DNA from: Pseudomonadota bacterium
GTDB lineage: Bacteria > Pseudomonadota > Gammaproteobacteria > Steroidobacterales > Steroidobacteraceae
Length of the DNA: 51,724 nucleotides
Assembly: GCA_021843755.1 (NCBI GenBank)
Contig: JAKBWB010000016.1
Coordinates: forward strand, 1 to 51,724
Direction of reading: 5' to 3'
Below are positions 28,701 to 36,283 of this stretch, piece after piece; position 1 is the first letter of the stretch, and each line of letters begins with the position of its first letter. The position numbers were made by a program, and so were the translations under genes. The notes beneath the pieces were generated by a model. That model was given only the letters and a program-made list of their open reading frames with translations, was not told the DNA's origin and did no database searches.

Positions 28701-29981
28701 GTTGGCGGCGCATCGGGCTGCACGGGCGGCCTGCTGCCGCGCCTGCTCCGCCTGTTCTGCCGTCGTCGTCGCGCGCTCCCCGAGGGAAGACTCCGCTTCG
28801 CGAGCGGCCGCCTGCGCGGCTTGCAGGTCGGCGAGTGCCTCTGCCGCGCCCCGCGCACGCTCGACCTCCTCTTCGCGAGCACGTTGCAGCTCCCTGACGC
28901 TGCGCATCTCCGGGCTATCCTCGAACGTGCGGATGGCCGCGTCGCTTGCGGCGAGTTCGCCTGCAAGACGCTCGATCTCGCGGTGCGCGCGTTGCTGCTC
29001 CTCGGCCTGCTCGGCCTTTTGTCTCTCCGCCGTGCGGAGTTGACGCTGAGCCTCCTCGTATGCGGAATGCGTCGAGCGGACAACGGCTGCACGCCGGCGC
29101 ACCGCAGTGCGCAGATACCGCCGGTAGTCCTCCAGGAACTCACTGACGGCGCGGCGCACCGCGCTGAAGCGCTGCACCTCCTCCCGATCGGTCTGCAAGC
29201 TCCGGAACGCTTCCGCCACGTCGTCGACGACCGCCACCGGGAGCGGCGTGAGCGCTTCGCTGAGCGCCGCGGAGAGGATCTTCTCGTCGAGCTTGCGCGA
29301 CAGTTGCGGATGCCGCAGACGGATGAGGAGTTCAATCAGGGCCTCGTACCGCGGTCCGAGCCGGAAAAGCAGCTGATCGACCGTGCGCCGCCAGTCCTCC
29401 ACTCCGTCGACGATCTGTCCGCAGGAGCCGAGCGGCGTACCGAGCTGATCCCGCGTCAACGGACGGCCGTCTTGCGTCTTCAGATGCAGGTCCTGACCGA
29501 TGCGCTGGGAGGTATGGAAGAACCAACGCTGGACTCCGCTCTTGCCCTCGAGCGCCCGCAGCCCGCACCCGAGGGTCAGGAATGCGGCGCCGCCCTCGGG
29601 CAGGCGGCGCCCGAACTCGATCCAGGTGTAACCGAGCCGCTCCTCGTGGCGTCCCATGAGCAGATTCCATTCCATGCGCTTGGCCGGATCGCCGTCGGGC
29701 TCCACCCGATGCGAGCCGATCTCCCCGTCGAGCAGGAACGGCAGCTGCAACGCCAGCACCCGGGATTTGCCCGTTCCGTTGTTGCCGCGAAGCAGAAGCC
29801 GGCCATGCTCGAACGCGAAAACCTCGTCGTCGTACCGGTAAAGGTTGAGCAGTCCGCCGCGCAGCGGATGCCAACGCTCTTTCACGGGCGAAGGGAGCAC
29901 GCAGACACGGGACGGGTGTGCTGCGCAGACCTCGGCCGGCCCGAGGTCAAGGGTCGCCCCGAGGCCGGACTCAGCCGTCAT
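25797..29981 (-). CDS. jetC: Wadjet type II JetC (TIGR02680, SMC/MukB-like ATPase)
   Basis: A 1394-residue SMC-like ATPase, the DNA-translocating motor of the Wadjet complex. The Walker A GNNGTGKS is at residues 66-73. A long coiled-coil region rich in Glu, Arg, Ala and Gln fills residues about 290-1100, interrupted by a hinge-like central segment. The C-terminal head has the ABC signature TYGTGSGGEKALAL and Walker B RLILLDEVFVGID. ATG 29981 overlaps the end of jetB by 11 nt; an in-frame start at 30050 would overlap further. Length and layout fit TIGR02680. No frameshift is visible. Confidence 0.93.
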   Translation of the reverse strand: MTAESGLGATLDLGPAEVCAAHPSRVCVLPSPVKERWHPLRGGLLNLYRYDDEVFAFEHGRLLLRGNNGTGKSRVLALQLPFLLDGEIGSHRVEPDGDPAKRMEWNLLMGRHEERLGYTWIEFGRRLPEGGAAFLTLGCGLRALEGKSGVQRWFFHTSQRIGQDLHLKTQDGRPLTRDQLGTPLGSCGQIVDGVEDWRRTVDQLLFRLGPRYEALIELLIRLRHPQLSRKLDEKILSAALSEALTPLPVAVVDDVAEAFRSLQTDREEVQRFSAVRRAVSEFLEDYRRYLRTAVRRRAAVVRSTHSAYEEAQRQLRTAERQKAEQAEEQQRAHREIERLAGELAASDAAIRTFEDSPEMRSVRELQRAREEEVERARGAAEALADLQAAQAAAREAESSLGERATTTAEQAEQARQQAARAARCAANADLQVAQETIFPAEGSETPPSEPSLQAAAKQWHVVLERRRRGLEVLHNRNRELEKAAREHQSALGNLRQAEAAESRTLEDEALTRRKFAAAAEELLTAYSQWQRELAVLRCAPAEELVDSFAAWTEQRTGDSPLQQGADEALRNAQARLAAERATAEQRDRELALELQEIEAEQSELRRGAQRLPPPPQWRKATREGRSGLPLWRTCDFRPDVPADLRAGLEAALDASGLLDAWVLPDGTLIDPATEDAFLVSGSSSAPLPPERTLARWLAPAVDAQQAAATGVAPALIERILEAIGGEPESGTHWVTPSGGWRLGPLQGHARKSEAEFIGGRAREAARLRRLAELAQRCDELLELRRLSAEQLGAAKAAQLAAQEERRRLPDHEPLRAAGAAIDAAITAVQRAGEMREAASALEAQANSRREALQAARDRDAADLGLSAWVERLEELSAATAAYGEALAALGPTVRGWQLAWRTLSEARQRLEQARIALHRRAERHAEALRVHEEALGRVTALSSSLGVSEAEILERLARERRHKETLIEAREREDRAERAALAAAAAAQSNVERFLAERQERETQRQTAIAHLQTLAVHGVLGEADPASAFAPPPETGWSASFAVELARALNERLQDSPEADEAWQRLQQDVFRHVDTLRDELIPQGYHPDTSPIDEGLVLVRCPFQGRLCTMSELDAVLADDLALRQRLLDEREREVIENHLLGEAAAELQRLIRDAERWVENTNRELTARPTSTGMQLKFVWEADPDGPAGLEGARRQLLRANALWSADERAGLARFLQERIRAERNADESGTWRDQLAAALDYRRWHRFSVLRHQDGQWRRLTRATYGTGSGGEKALALTIPQFAAAAAHYASADPHAPRLILLDEVFVGIDSDMRAKCMGLLATFDLDFVMTSEREWGCYPTLPGLAICQLSSRPGIDAVLVTPWVWNGEDLRQVQRLAASQDVQVGAAHA

Positions 29982-31230
29982 GCAGCTCTCCGAGAGCCGG
30001 GGCGCCGAGCGCGAACCGTCCGATGGCCGGGAGAGGACGTACCGCGCCATCGCTGCCGCGCGCGATGAGCCCCAAACTCACGAGTCGCTCGAGAGCCAGA
30101 TCAGCATAACGTCGCTCCGCGCTGGGCAGCGTCACGTCCTTTCTCCAGTGATGCTTGTGCTGGGTGATGCACATGGCCGCAAACCTGACGATCTCCGCAT
30201 GAGAAAGCGTTGCGTTGGGATTCGAGCGCAGACGATCCGCCAGGTGCGTCGTGAGCAGGAGCGTGAGGTGCCCCTCGGTCCCCTCCTCCGGCAGGCCGAG
30301 ATCCGTCGCGTCGCCATCCAGATCGGCGAGCGCGATGCCCTCGGCTCGCAGTTCCGGCTGCAAGCGTGTCACCTGCGCCAGCTCCGGCAAGAGGTGCCCG
30401 CGTTGGCGGTCGAAGTAGGCCCGCTCCTCCGCATCCAGCTCATCGTAATACAGCACCGGGTCGTCCAGCAGCCGCCGCGTCAGCTTCAGGCGAATCTGTC
30501 GGTTCCGCGCATCCGCCGTCTCGGGACGCGGCTCGGAGATCAATGCGGCGAGCTGCTCCTCGAAGCTGCCTGCGGGAACCAGCGATGGATTGCGGCGCGC
30601 GGCCAAAAGCTGCGCAAGAACGGGACGCACGACATTGTAGAGCACGTCGGAGCGTTCCCGGACGTAAGATTCTTCGTCGCCCTGCACGCGCCGGATCGCT
30701 CCGAGGTCGAGCAGCAGGCGAACGGCGTGAACAAACTCCCGCCGCCCATCCTGGGTGTCGAATCCGAACCGCAGCCCGGCGGCCGAGATCGCCGGATCCG
30801 TCGCGGCAGCGATCACCTGTTCGGAAAGGCGCCCGAGCGTCGTCTGCCGGTCACTGCGCTCGAGGACGGCCAACGCGAGGCACAGCAGGACATAGCAGCG
30901 TCGATCGAGCGGATTGCCGCTCACAGGGTCGCGCGCGGGACGGGTGGCATCCGTCGTAGCGCTCGGAATCTTCCGCAGGCGAATCACCTCGGGCGTGACG
31001 ATCAACGTCCAACCCGCATAGTGGGCGCACCACTCGCGCAGATACGGTGCATGCCGGCGCGCGAGAGCGAAGGCCGCCTTGGAAGCGCCGTCCGGCGTGA
31101 GGAGCGATCTCGCCAGAAGCGCCCGCAGCGCGCGGGTACGCTCGGCCTGGGTCGCGTCCTCCACTTCCTCGCGGAGAATGGCGGCCGGGCGCCGGGCGAC
31201 GTCCCGGGGAGCAAGGGGTATCGAGGACAT
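29971..31230 (-). CDS. jetB: Wadjet type II JetB (TIGR02678 / DUF2398, MukE-like)
   Basis: A 419-residue winged-helix protein of the TIGR02678 family, counterpart of the MukE/kite subunits that bridge the SMC-like motor. Recognisable stretches are DRRCYVLLCLALAVLERSDRQ, QDGRREFVHAVRLLLDLGAI, and the C-terminal THLADRLR and HHWRKDVT. Its ATG shares one base with the jetA stop (TGATG), and its end overlaps jetC by 11 nt, so the subunits are translationally coupled. Confidence 0.9.
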   Translation of the reverse strand: MSSIPLAPRDVARRPAAILREEVEDATQAERTRALRALLARSLLTPDGASKAAFALARRHAPYLREWCAHYAGWTLIVTPEVIRLRKIPSATTDATRPARDPVSGNPLDRRCYVLLCLALAVLERSDRQTTLGRLSEQVIAAATDPAISAAGLRFGFDTQDGRREFVHAVRLLLDLGAIRRVQGDEESYVRERSDVLYNVVRPVLAQLLAARRNPSLVPAGSFEEQLAALISEPRPETADARNRQIRLKLTRRLLDDPVLYYDELDAEERAYFDRQRGHLLPELAQVTRLQPELRAEGIALADLDGDATDLGLPEEGTEGHLTLLLTTHLADRLRSNPNATLSHAEIVRFAAMCITQHKHHWRKDVTLPSAERRYADLALERLVSLGLIARGSDGAVRPLPAIGRFALGAPALGELHDG

Positions 31231-32846
31231 CAGCGCGCGCTCACCGACGCGTGGCGCACTGGAGTGATCGTGACGGTGTGATCCGGTCCGCTGAAGCGGC
31301 CATGGACCGTCTCGAGCGTCGTCCACGGGGCCCCCGGCACCGGCTCGAGGCAAATGCACAACGAGCCATCGCTGGAGAAGGCCTCCACGCGTGCATCCTC
31401 CCCCGTCTTGCGCGCCAGGGCTTCACCGAGCAGATCGAGAAACAGGTCGAACTCGGCCGGGTCCAGCGGACCGAGCTCGGCCAGCCGCAACGTCCGGGCG
31501 CGCGCGAGCCGCTCGCGCGCGCGGATCAATTGTTCCGTCTCGCGACGCACGAACTCGGCCAGATGCGCTTTCTCGGCGCTGCGGTCGATCACCATGCGCG
31601 GACCGCCGCGCGCAGTCCAGCGCCCCGTCTTGCGCAGCCGCGGACTGATCGCGAGCGGCACGCCTTTGAGCCAGCTGGTTCGCGCCGACTCCCCGACGCT
31701 CTCGCGCGCGGCGACCGTCGCGTCATCGATCCGCAAATGCCGCGCGGGCGAGAGCGCGAAGGCCGTTCGCCACAGTCGGTGACACGCCGCATCGTCCGGC
31801 GCCGCCGCGAACCAACGCGCCAGCGTCAGAAAGTCCGCTGCTCGATCGGTACGCTGAGTGCGGCGCTCGTTCAGCGACGAGATCGCCGTCAGCAGAGCAG
31901 GAATCGCGGCACGCGTGCGGGCCCGCAGTAGCTCGGCCTGCGAGGCACCGTCCGGACTCGTGAACCAGCGACGCAAGCCGACCCACCTTTGACGCCAGCG
32001 CTCGCGGGTGCTCTCCAGATGCTGTTCGGTAGGCTGCAACGCGTCCGCGTTCTCGCGCCGCGCAAGCAGCCTGAAGGCCTGCTCGAGATCCCGCGTGGCC
32101 GCAAGAGTCTCCACGCGCGTTCCCACCCGGTGCATCGCGAGGACCAGCTCGCTCAGGAAACGCTCGAGATAATCGATGAGGTCGTCCTTGTACCGGATCA
32201 CCGCTTCGAGCTTCGCCTCGTGCAGCTCCACCATCCCATGCAGGCCGCGCATGAACGACTGCGCCCGTGCGGTCATTTGCTCGAACCGTTGCACGAGCTG
32301 AGTAAACGCCAGGAAGAGCTTGTCCGCATCCGGCTCGGGGGGCTCGAGCAGGCTCTCGATCTCATCGAGCAGGGTGACGATGTCGCGCAGTGCGGTCGTC
32401 TGCAGCTCGCCGGGCTTGAGCAAGTGCTCGTGAAAGGCGCACAGCGCCTGCTCGGCGGCTTCCCCTTCGACCGTCAGCTGATAGAGGTAGCGCGGCCGAT
32501 AGAACTCCTCGACTGTGGCGACATCGGCCGTATCGCGGGTCGCGACGAGATTGCCCCAGGCGACGAGCTGCTCGAGTAACGCAGGAACGCCCTCGGGATC
32601 AGGCGGCTGCGGGATCGCCTCAGCCTGCGGCCCCAGGTCTTGCGCAGACATCGCGCGGGCTCGCTCCTCGAGCGCTGTCAAGACATCGACTGGCCGCAGG
32701 GCGATGACGAACCGCTCACGCGCGGTCGTGAATACGCCCAGAACCGCGCGGTACTGGGCGACCTTGTCGGCGTTGAGGTGTGCGAATACGGAGTAGGTCA
32801 CGGACGGGGGGCAATCGGCGGTGCCCGCGATGTTCGGGGAGGTCAT
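31230..32846 (-). CDS. jetA: Wadjet type II JetA (TIGR02677 / DUF2397, MukF/kleisin-like)
   Basis: A 538-residue protein of the TIGR02677 family, the kleisin-like subunit and first gene of the operon. The conserved N-terminal segment YSVFAHLNADKVAQYRAVLG is followed by a winged-helix region, long helices (HGMVELHEAKLEAVIRYKDD, LIDYLERFLSEL) and a C-terminal segment with ETEQLIRARERLARARTLRL. The ATG at 32846 is the conservative choice; GTG at 32873 is in frame and adds nine residues. No strong ribosome-binding site marks either. With JetBCD it forms a complete type II Wadjet set. Confidence 0.88.
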   Translation of the reverse strand: MTSPNIAGTADCPPSVTYSVFAHLNADKVAQYRAVLGVFTTARERFVIALRPVDVLTALEERARAMSAQDLGPQAEAIPQPPDPEGVPALLEQLVAWGNLVATRDTADVATVEEFYRPRYLYQLTVEGEAAEQALCAFHEHLLKPGELQTTALRDIVTLLDEIESLLEPPEPDADKLFLAFTQLVQRFEQMTARAQSFMRGLHGMVELHEAKLEAVIRYKDDLIDYLERFLSELVLAMHRVGTRVETLAATRDLEQAFRLLARRENADALQPTEQHLESTRERWRQRWVGLRRWFTSPDGASQAELLRARTRAAIPALLTAISSLNERRTQRTDRAADFLTLARWFAAAPDDAACHRLWRTAFALSPARHLRIDDATVAARESVGESARTSWLKGVPLAISPRLRKTGRWTARGGPRMVIDRSAEKAHLAEFVRRETEQLIRARERLARARTLRLAELGPLDPAEFDLFLDLLGEALARKTGEDARVEAFSSDGSLCICLEPVPGAPWTTLETVHGRFSGPDHTVTITPVRHASVSAR

Positions 32847-33258
32847 CGAGATTACCGTCTGCGGGCTGACCACATGTCAGCAAACGCGTCGAGCCGCACG
32901 CAGTCGCGCCGACCACCGGCGCAGCGAGGCCGCGTTCTTCGCGGCGATGGTCTCACGAACATGAAGGCAAGCCATCAGGGTGCTTCTTTCGGTGCGCCCG
33001 AGCGCTTCGTTGATCAATGTGTGGAAACAGCAAGCCGCCGGCGTGCGAAGTTCGCGGCCGATGACATCGCAAACGCCGAGATCGGGGAACTCCCGGCGCT
33101 GAAACGCGGAACTCTTGCGCGCACGCTGCGATCAGCGATGCGGTCGCGAATGGTGATGGATCTACGGGTCATGTGCAAACATACCCAGGCGGCCACATCA
33201 AATTCTCCTCCCCGTGGCCAGGTCAAAATCCCCCACTAGCGGCCGGATGATGGGATGA
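32847..33258. other. Intergenic region with IS-like end
   Basis: These 412 bp precede jetA and must contain its promoter, which I could not place. No gene is convincing. The right part holds a tandem repeat resembling an IS21-type terminus (33191-33236). Confidence 0.4.
33191..33236. repeat. Tandem imperfect repeat, possible IS21-type terminus
   Basis: GGCCACATCAAATTCTCCTCC (33191-33211) is repeated imperfectly as GGCCAGGTCAAAATCCCCCAC (33216-33236), 25 bp apart. IS21-family elements typically carry such repeated motifs at their ends. No transposase is adjacent, so it would be a solo remnant. Confidence 0.35.
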
Positions 33259-33425
33259 TTACGTGCCGGCGACCCGCTTGGCAAGCCTCTCGGTGGCGTC
33301 CTTCGGCCGCCAGCCCGTGCCCTCGAACTTCAGCAGATTCCCTGGGTGCATCGGGCGGCCGACCAGCGGGACAACGACGTCACCGAGCAGCTTCGGCGCG
33401 TCCTCTATCGGCCGGTTCGACCTCA
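33259..33425 (-). pseudogene. Unrecognised C-terminal gene fragment
   Basis: The minus strand reads IEDAPKLLGDVVVPLVGRPM and then KFEGTGWRPKDATERLAKRV before a TAA stop. It looks like genuine protein sequence with good codon use but has no start, and it abuts the SNF2-tail copy. I do not recognise the family. Confidence 0.25.
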
Positions 33426-33767
33426 AGCGATGAGCCTCGAGAGAGCAGTCGCAAGCGCTTGCACCGCTCCCGGGTCCGGCAGGGGAAGCCTGAGGTACTG
33501 GCGGCCGCTCCACGCATCTTGCTCGATCCATGATGACATTGCGCTCGATGCCGGCTCCGGGGTTGCCTCGGGCTCCACCGCAGCCGGTTCCTCGGCCACG
33601 GGTACCGGGGCCGATGTCCCCGCCGGAGCCCCCGTGTCCCGAGGCGCCGCGGCGAGTTGCGGCTCGGCTGCCGGAGCCGGCGTACTGGAGAATCTCGAGA
33701 CGCCAGCGTCAGCGCCGGATTCCGCGGTGCCGCCGGATTGGGTCCTACGCGGCCCGGGGCAGCGCGG
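33423..33767 (-). pseudogene. Diverged second copy of the SNF2 C-terminal tail
   Basis: The product ends YLRLPLPDPGAVQALATALS-R-L-I-A, almost the same as the C-terminus of the SNF2 protein at 36996-39581, and also shares TAESGADA, SRFS, APAAE and RDTGAPAG with its low-complexity tail. The DNA is closely similar to 37015-37435, with an extra segment of about 80 bp in the intact gene. Only the tail is present, with its own stop, so it is a remnant of a duplicated or second related helicase gene. Confidence 0.7.
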
Positions 33768-33826
33768 CGCACCTGCGCGAGCACCGAGTTTTATCGAGCC
33801 AGAGCTCACACCGCCGCAAGCACCTG

Positions 33827-33970
33827 ATCTCGAAAGGATGGGTGGAGCGGGTCTACGCGTACGGCTTCGGCTATGGAGTCGGCGAGCACTCGGCCCGCAA
33901 ATGGGGTGACCGGTACGGGGAGGGTACCCTCAAGGGCAAGCGGGCCATGCTGATCGTGACGGCGGGCAGC
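33827..33970 (+). pseudogene. NAD(P)H quinone reductase (flavodoxin-fold) fragment
   Basis: The plus strand encodes SKGWVERVYAYGFGYGVGEH and then KWGDRYGEGTLKGKRAMLIV, a signature stretch of MdaB/KefF-type flavodoxin-2 NAD(P)H oxidoreductases. About 48 residues survive; the start and end are missing. It is wedged between the SNF2-tail copy and the stop of hipA2. Confidence 0.7.
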
Positions 33971-33975
33971 TCCCC

Positions 33976-35277
33976 TCATGTCTTCACGCGCTGGAGCATG
34001 TCGGGCACGATCAGGTGCTGCACAGTCGATAGGAGCCTCGCTTCGCCACCCAGGAACACCCGAGCCGGCTCGGGACAACCGGCATTTTCGGCCTCGACGC
34101 GCCGCACCAGAGCGCTCAGCGCGTCGGGCAACTTTCGTGAAAGCCGATCGAGCTCACGCTCGCCGACCCGCCGGGGCAGGCCCAGGGCTTCACCGGCGCT
34201 CACAACGGAATTGCGGTTCACTTGAGCGAAGATCGTCGCGCCCGGCAAGGGGATGGCCAAGTGGGTAGCGGGCCAGTCCGCACGCTGGTTCCCGAAGGCG
34301 CGGGTGTGATATGACCCGGTGCTCAACAGATCATAGGCGGGGGCGAACTCTATGCCCTCGGCGCTCACGAGGAAGGACAGATTCTTCAGGTGGTTGTCGC
34401 CGTTGGCCACGAGCACGTTGAACACGAGCCATCGATACAACCCTAGTCTGGTGCTGGCGCGATTGCGGCAGTACTCGACGATCTGCGCAAGCGCGGCCAG
34501 GCTCGCGGCCTGGTATTTGAAAGCGCGGGACTTGTTGAGCAACTGACACGCATCGATGATGTGGCGGCAGTCAGTGCGACCCTCAGGATCGATCCGGCGA
34601 TCGAAGCGCTCGATGAGGTAAATCGGCTCGGGCGTGTAGCGTCGGAACACGGGCGGAACTGACAGTCCGATGTCGCGAGCCAGGCTCATCACGACGTATT
34701 CGTTGACAACGGATGCGGGATAGTCGTGGCTGACGTGGTTGGGCTTCAGAATGTGTGTCGAGGGTTCGCTACCGATGGGTTCAAAGAGTGCGCCATCGCG
34801 GTAGACGACCAGGAGTTTGTTCTGCGCTCCAGCCAGCGACATGCGTTTGGGGGCGCCGCTGCCGAGGGTCGCGCGGGGCAGGTTGCGAATACGTCGGGCG
34901 ATCTCCTCGTCGGAGAGTGGCCTCAGGCCACCGGGTTCGTTGACGTCCTTGTCGGGCGGGAGGAGGACCAGAGAGCCGGCCGATTCGGCTCCCAGATACT
35001 CGAGCAGCGCGAAGGCATCATCACCGTCGATCCGGGCTTCCTTGCTGAGCGCTTCGCGCATCTGCTCTTCAGGCAGGAGATTGTCGAAATACCATTGGAC
35101 GGGGCGTTCGGTGCCCCCGTCCTGATGCAAGAGGGTAGAGCGCGGCAAGGCTGGCGAGAGGTCGAAACTGTCCGGTGCGGCCGCCCATGCAGGGTCGTAC
35201 TGGAAGCCCCAGAGATCGTTGCCTTCGTGGAGGGTACCTATGCGTCTATCGTTCAGGTATCCGACGAGTGTGCGCAT
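33976..35277 (-). CDS. hipA: HipA-family Ser/Thr kinase toxin (module 2)
   Basis: A 433-residue HipA paralogue, clearly distinct from the one at 22128. Key elements are intact: RMSLAGAQNKLLVVYRDG (P-loop region with the phosphorylatable Ser), STHILKPNH, IYLIERFDRR, the catalytic loop NGDNHLKNLSFL and the metal site FAPAYDLLST. It follows hipB2 by 5 bp on the same strand, in the standard hipBA order, and its end abuts a quinone reductase remnant. Its N-terminus (VGYLNDRRIGTLHEGNDLWG) is of the classical HipA type. Confidence 0.92.
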   Translation of the reverse strand: MRTLVGYLNDRRIGTLHEGNDLWGFQYDPAWAAAPDSFDLSPALPRSTLLHQDGGTERPVQWYFDNLLPEEQMREALSKEARIDGDDAFALLEYLGAESAGSLVLLPPDKDVNEPGGLRPLSDEEIARRIRNLPRATLGSGAPKRMSLAGAQNKLLVVYRDGALFEPIGSEPSTHILKPNHVSHDYPASVVNEYVVMSLARDIGLSVPPVFRRYTPEPIYLIERFDRRIDPEGRTDCRHIIDACQLLNKSRAFKYQAASLAALAQIVEYCRNRASTRLGLYRWLVFNVLVANGDNHLKNLSFLVSAEGIEFAPAYDLLSTGSYHTRAFGNQRADWPATHLAIPLPGATIFAQVNRNSVVSAGEALGLPRRVGERELDRLSRKLPDALSALVRRVEAENAGCPEPARVFLGGEARLLSTVQHLIVPDMLQRVKT

Positions 35278-35282
35278 GACGG

Positions 35283-35573
35283 TTAGGTCCGCTGCTTCGG
35301 GGGCGGCGGGGTGCTGGATGCTGCTGAGCGCAAGGCGGCAAGAGCGCGCGCCGCTTCCCCTGGGATATCGACTTCGAGTGGCACGCCGAGCTCGGCGAGT
35401 AGCTTCAGGACGAGGCCGAATTGCATGGTGGGTTTGCCATGCTCGACATCGGAGGTGAATTGCTTGCTCACGCCCGCGGTCGCAGCCAGATCGTCGATTC
35501 GGACATGACTGCTTCGCCGTACGGCGCGGATGGCGAGGCCTAGGTCAGCGGGGGACCGAATAGGGATGCGCAT
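35283..35573 (-). CDS. hipB: HipB-type Xre antitoxin (module 2)
   Basis: A 96-residue Xre-family antitoxin: LGLAIRAVRRSSHVRIDDLA followed by GVSKQFTSDVEHGKPTMQFG forms the helix-turn-helix, with a C-terminal tail PPPPKQRT. It is preceded by a promoter and three palindromic operators, the first of which overlaps its ribosome-binding site. It should neutralise HipA2 and repress this operon. Confidence 0.92.
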   Translation of the reverse strand: MRIPIRSPADLGLAIRAVRRSSHVRIDDLAATAGVSKQFTSDVEHGKPTMQFGLVLKLLAELGVPLEVDIPGEAARALAALRSAASSTPPPPKQRT

Positions 35574-35580
35574 GATTAGG

Positions 35581-35598
35581 TTCCTAAGATCGTAGGAA
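35581..35598. promoter_or_regulatory. HipB2 operator O1 (TTCCTA-N6-TAGGAA)
   Basis: A perfect 6+6 bp palindrome starting 8 bp upstream of hipB2. On the minus strand its second half (TAGGAA) also serves as the Shine-Dalgarno sequence, 7 nt before the ATG. It overlaps the -10 element by 2 bp. Confidence 0.8.
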
Positions 35599-35625
35599 TA
35601 TAGAGAGCAGCCGATCCTCTGTCCA
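35597..35625 (-). promoter_or_regulatory. Promoter of hipBA2
   Basis: On the minus strand TGGACA (35620-35625) and TATATT (35597-35602) are separated by exactly 17 bp. It lies between operators O1 and O2, with the -10 element overlapping O1. Confidence 0.7.
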
Positions 35626-35630
35626 TAAAA

Positions 35631-35648
35631 ATCCTGGGATCGTAGGAA
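35631..35648. promoter_or_regulatory. HipB2 operator O2 (degenerate left half)
   Basis: ATCCTG-N6-TAGGAA, sharing the GATCG centre with O1. It starts 50 bp from O1 and sits just upstream of the -35 element. Confidence 0.65.
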
Positions 35649-35681
35649 TTTAGGCTGATGATCATGGCGCTCGCGATTGAA

Positions 35682-35699
35682 TTCCTATGCACGTAGGAA
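35682..35699. promoter_or_regulatory. HipB2 operator O3 (TTCCTA-N6-TAGGAA)
   Basis: A perfect half-site pair identical to O1 with a different spacer (TGCACG). It starts 51 bp from O2 and lies about 170 bp upstream of the divergent RES antitoxin gene. Confidence 0.75.
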
Positions 35700-35867
35700 C
35701 ACGCTGAGCCGCAGAGCCGCGACAAGGCGAGCTGCCGGACATCGGGTCGATAGAAGCCGCACATCCAAGCGCCGGCTGGCGAGGGGCTGGTAGAACGCCA
35801 CCACGCCGCGGAGCTTGCGACTGCCGAGCTTGACGCCTTGCGGAGCGTCGGCGCCTTCAAGGACCAT

Positions 35868-36278
35868 ATGGTCGTCGGCGCCGATAACGATCCACTCATA
35901 CGCAGCCAAGCTCACTACATGGCGTTGCTCGAGGAGAGCCTGTCGGCAGCTGAGGCCGCCAAGCTCTTGCGTGTGGACGTGAGCCGAGTGCGCCAGAGGC
36001 TGCGGGAGCGGTCCCTCTTTGGCCTGGAATACGAGGGAAGCTGGCGCCTGCCGCGTTTCCAGTTCGAACGCCGTCTCGTCATTCCGGGTCTCGCCAAAGT
36101 CCTGAAAGCGCTCCCGTCGGATCTTTTCCCATTGGATGTGGTCGACTGGTTCCTGCTGCCCGATCCGGAACTGCAGTCCGACAGCGATGCGTCTCCTCTG
36201 AGCCCTCGCGAATGGCTGCTTTCGGGCCGGGCGATCGAGACCGTGGCGAGGCTCGCCCGTGACCTGACGCGTGCCTGA
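35868..36278 (+). CDS. RES-module antitoxin, HTH DNA-binding protein
   Basis: A 136-residue protein with a helix-turn-helix of the excisionase/Xre type (LSAAEAAKLLRVDVSRVRQR) and a C-terminal region (LSPREWLLSGRAIETVARLA) resembling the toxin-binding part of ParS/MbcA-like antitoxins. It immediately precedes a RES-domain gene, the usual antitoxin-toxin order. AAGGA at 35859-35863 supports ATG 35868, though the spacer is short; a later ATG at 35919 and an upstream TTG are alternatives. Confidence 0.7.
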   Translation: MVVGADNDPLIRSQAHYMALLEESLSAAEAAKLLRVDVSRVRQRLRERSLFGLEYEGSWRLPRFQFERRLVIPGLAKVLKALPSDLFPLDVVDWFLLPDPELQSDSDASPLSPREWLLSGRAIETVARLARDLTRA

Positions 36279-36283
36279 CTCTG

